From the NCBI GenBank assembly GCA_018340805.1, contig JACMZG010001908.1:36478797-36542796 (forward strand): 64,000 nt of DNA, read 5' to 3'. Below, in pieces: positions 60,706 through 64,000 of this stretch. This DNA is from Microvelia longipes. Its lineage: Eukaryota > Arthropoda > Insecta > Hemiptera > Veliidae. Made by a program: the position numbers and the translations under genes. The number at the start of each line of letters is the position of its first letter. The stretch's first letter is position 1. The notes under the pieces were generated by a model, which was given only the letters and a program-made list of their open reading frames with translations, had not been told where the DNA came from and searched no databases.

Positions 60706-61176
60706 AGTTACTACGTAGTAACTTAGAGTTACTACGTAGTAACTCAGAGTTACTACTCACTAACTCATAGTTACTACTTACTAACTCAGAGTTACTACTC
60801 ACTAACTCATAGTTACTACTTACCAACTCACAGTTACTACGTAGTAACTCAGAGTTACTACGTAGTAACTCAGAGTTACTACTTACTAACTCAGAGTTAC
60901 CTAATCAGAGTAACTCAAGTTACTACTTACTACTACTACGTAGTAACTCAGAGTTTACTACTACTCAGAGTTACTACTCACTAACTCATAGTTACTACTT
61001 ACCAACTCACAGTTACTACGTAGAAACAGTTATTACTAAATCATAGTTACTATTTACTAAATCACAGTTACTACTTACTAACTCATATTTACTACTTAAT
61101 AACTCACAGTTATAACGTAGTCACTCACAATTCCTACTTACTAACTCACAGTTACTACGTAGTAACTCACAGTTAT
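60706..61176. repeat. 21-bp tandem repeat with palindromic units, about 22 units
   Basis: Units alternate between AGTTACTACGTAGTAACTCA and AGTTACTACTTACTAACTCA. The first type contains the palindrome GTTACTACGTAGTAAC. Some units are shortened or broken in the right half. Confidence 0.92.
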
Positions 61177-64000
61177 AGTGTGATTTACAGCAACAGCTCT
61201 GATATGTTAAACAAAGCGTCACAAATCTTTTTTTATAAATCTCCCTTATAGACTTGAGTTACATAGAAATATTGTTAAACTCGATGATTTAAGATGAACA
61301 ATACGTTATGTAAGTGTAACGACGTATAATTAATACTGGCTCCTTAACTGATAAGACCAATCAGATTTCACCATTTCTTAATTGACCTTCATGATGACAC
61401 GAAACCTACCAATCAAATTTTGTAAGCAACTACAACATTTAAATTAATACCCGTTACGTATGGAAACAACATATTTAAAATCTATTTAATGTCCGCAATT
61501 AAATTAAAAGAAAATCCTATAAACCCTTTAATGAAACAGTAAAAATCTGTTTATAAACCGATGAAAAAATAAAAAGTCTAGGTGTACCAATAAAAAATTA
61601 ATAGTTTATATTTTTGCACAAGTAAACACTGCGACCTCGTGTTATGACCGATAAAAAGTTTTTATTCTCTTTTTCTCTACACACCCACATAAATTTTCTC
61701 TACACACAGCAGTAATGCGTCTAAAGTAATAAATTGTCAAGTGTTTAAACCAGTTAATAATAGATATAAAAATTTCTTTTTTTTTGGTTAATCCTTGGGA
61801 AAAATTGTAACTTATAATATAAAAAATAATTTATTTGGGAAGGGATAATAAATAAGTAGCATCTAAAACAAGGGCTCAAAAGCTAATGACAGGGCACAAC
61901 AAAGGAAAGTACTTAATTTTAATGCAAGTCATAGTAGCTTAATTAGATCTTCCCATAATAAGTAATGTTGCAAACACAATACTTTTCCGTTATGTAGAAA
62001 AGTATTCATTTACCTACAAAATAAATGAGGAAAAAGTATCTTAATAAGGAATTCCGCGTATAAATTTACATGAATCATCAAGAATAGTTATATCTATAAT
62101 AGAAGAGTTTTAAATGTTTTCTTTAGACATTTTATCCTATTCCATAATTTTAAAAATATTGTATTGATATCAGTAACAATTAAATTTTTAAATTGTTTTT
62201 ACTCCAATTTCTAAGTGTCACATTAAAATGTTATTGTTTGATTTTCGAGCGTCATCAGGAGATAGCGAAAATCACTGATTTCCGCTATATACTGATGCTC
62301 ACTATAGCATCATCGCTATGTGTATGCCATTTGCAGCACTTGGAATTATCTTATTTAGCTGAAACCGGTGTCCATAGGTAACACCTCGCTCAAAGCCAGT
62401 TAAGTTATCATTATATGTTCAAAAATATAAATAAATATAAATTATAAACTTGGATTGATGACGTCATAATGTTTTTTTAAATAGGCACCAACATCACATT
62501 ATATGCTAAGTTAGGTTCGACTTAAGAAAACCTTTGAGAGTATAAGTGTGCGTTTTAGTCCATGACGCAAGGGTGGAAACTCACACACCAAACAGTTGTC
62601 TGTCACTAGTGCTACAGGCGTAGTGAGAAACTTCATTGACATATAATATGGTTCGTGTGGGGTGGGTAATCATTAGTGATTACGTAAGCTCCCAAGTGTC
62701 CACATTTTTTAAATGTGAGATCCTAAGAGAAAATGATATAAAAAATCATGTTGTGTTTCTCTTAACACACTACAAACCAATCTCCTGCAAATTTAGATAA
62801 CTTTAGATATATAAGGCAACTAATATGTTTACCATTATAGCTATTTGCAAGAATGATTTTAAGTGTTTAGAAAATATTATACAAGATAAGGAGTCTTTAT
62901 ATAACCACATTGTTATCCAATTATTCGTACAGTACCTTTTATGAGAAAAAGTAATTCACAGCATCATATTCTAAATTGTACAGTGATCTATAGCCAACAA
63001 TTGTATATACAGTTATATATTAGAGAGTATATGCAATCTAAAAGTAGTGTAATTTGAAGTTAAATTAGAGAAATCTAATTCTCGAGTGGGCTAGAGTTAA
63101 TAAGAGAAGAAACGTTCGCAGAACATTTAGTATATATTCGAAGAGATTTATTATAGTAAGATAGTCGAATAAGCCGTATCATTTAACCAATATGAAAGAG
63201 TTATAATTCACCCCATAAAATTACCACATTGCCGATCCGGTGATTGGGCTTATATATAAATGCATTTGTTTGACACATATACATGTTTTTTATTTGAGTT
63301 TAAACAACCCATCAAAGCAGAATCTAATAAGTTTATTAATTTACATTATACAGATTTTTATTATATCAAATATACTATGACTTATAAATGTGTAATAGTA
63401 TTTTATTTATTATAATAAATTTATAATGAGTAAAAAAGATCTATCATAATATAGAAAGTGATGACAAAGTGTTTTTGGACGTTTATATATATTTTATATT
63501 TTGAGTGGTAATCTGTGTACTATGACCTGGCTCAGCATCGTGATAACCTCAAAAGAAAGTCCTTAAACTTTGCATCAAAACAGTGCGATCGTAGTAGACC
63601 CAAAACGTTCCCAAATTTTTCATGTTTTCGTTAATTCTTGGTAGGAATACGAAAATATCAAAGTTCTTTAAATAAGGTTTGAAACTATGTAAATTGCCTT
63701 AAAAATAGGGTTTTGTCATTCTTGGCTGTACTGCTCCTAGTTGTATCTCAAACGACTTTGAGAGACAAAGAACACTTGAAGTTAACAATATGGAAACCAT
63801 TAATCGTTTATTTTTTTTTGCACACGAACGTATAATCCATAAATTACTCTCAAACTCGAGAATCGTGGACCAGTAATACAGAATAGAACTTTGAGGGTCC
63901 GTATGGAATAGTAGGATCATTACTCAACGGCAAATGATCAGTTTTATGATTTAGATTATGATCTTGCAACTACAGAATGCAAGTTATTATCCAAATTGAT
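61177..64000. other. AT-rich stretch to the window end, no exon recognised
   Basis: It contains a family A 5'-end fragment on the minus strand (about 61968-62036: GCAAACACAATACTTTTCC, CTACAAAATAAATGAGG) and a small palindrome, ATAGCGAAAATCACTGATTT / CCGCTAT, at about 62263-62289. The 63699-63920 minus-strand frame is not recognised. If the sugar-transporter gene continues beyond the window, this is intron. Confidence 0.4.

Noticed and set aside
60706..61176. CRISPR-like array
   Set aside because: Units are contiguous 21-bp repeats without unique spacers, in a eukaryotic genome.
62240..62258. Hammerhead-like CTGATGA...GAAA on the minus strand
   Set aside because: Only five bases (CGCTC) separate the core from GAAA, so no helix II can form, and no PLE sequence adjoins.

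Overview
The window looks like a piece of a large, AT-rich arthropod genome, most probably an insect. It has long introns with GT/AG splice sites, a sugar-transporter gene of the trehalose/hexose type common in insects, many (TA)n arrays and heavy loads of old transposable elements. There are no bacterial features. Only two segments are convincing host coding sequence; the rest is repeats, transposon remnants and unassignable AT-rich DNA.

Host gene. At the right end, on the + strand, two consecutive exons (55807-56141 and 58755-59024) encode the TM1-TM6 half of a 12-TM major facilitator sugar transporter (SLC2 / Tret1-like). Both splice junctions between them are phase 0. The start of the gene and its second half were not found in the window. 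The 2.6 kb intron between the exons holds a dispersed repeat, a (TA)n array and a minisatellite.

Penelope-like elements (PLEs). Five loci are seen. (1) 8598-10250 (-): N-terminal region and reverse transcriptase up to motif B, one frameshift, 3' end lost. (2) 27471-28093: a short copy with inverted terminal repeats and a GIY-YIG C-terminus, inserted into another repeat. (3) 39071-39930: a GIY-YIG domain between inverted terminal repeats, with a 10-bp target-site duplication. (4) 60011-60467: an almost perfect palindrome of the same family with a 12-bp duplication. (5) Fragments near 15.7 kb and 47.05 kb. Loci 3, 4 and 5 carry hammerhead-ribozyme-like motifs, as PLE terminal repeats are known to do.

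Dispersed repeat 'family A'. At least 17 copies or fragments, about 0.75 kb when full length (best: 23471-24245), lie on both strands. About ten contain a segment that looks derived from the 3' half of 5S rRNA, including the region of the pol III internal promoter, placed about 550 bp into the unit. I consider this the most interesting feature of the window.

Other mobile DNA. A 2.03-kb foldback element (49491-51520) has ~940-bp arms and a ~143-bp loop. Smaller foldbacks lie at 30686-31204 and 52043-52545. There is a TA-flanked MITE (2921-3136), a repeat with 150-bp internal units seen at four places, several tRNA-like SINE fragments, and repeats present in two to four copies. Tandem arrays include a recent 0.4-kb duplication (4280-5081), a 46-bp array (41516-41873), a 21-bp palindromic array (60706-61176) and a dozen (TA)n tracts.

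Limits: everything was read by eye; copy boundaries are approximate and small exons could have been missed.
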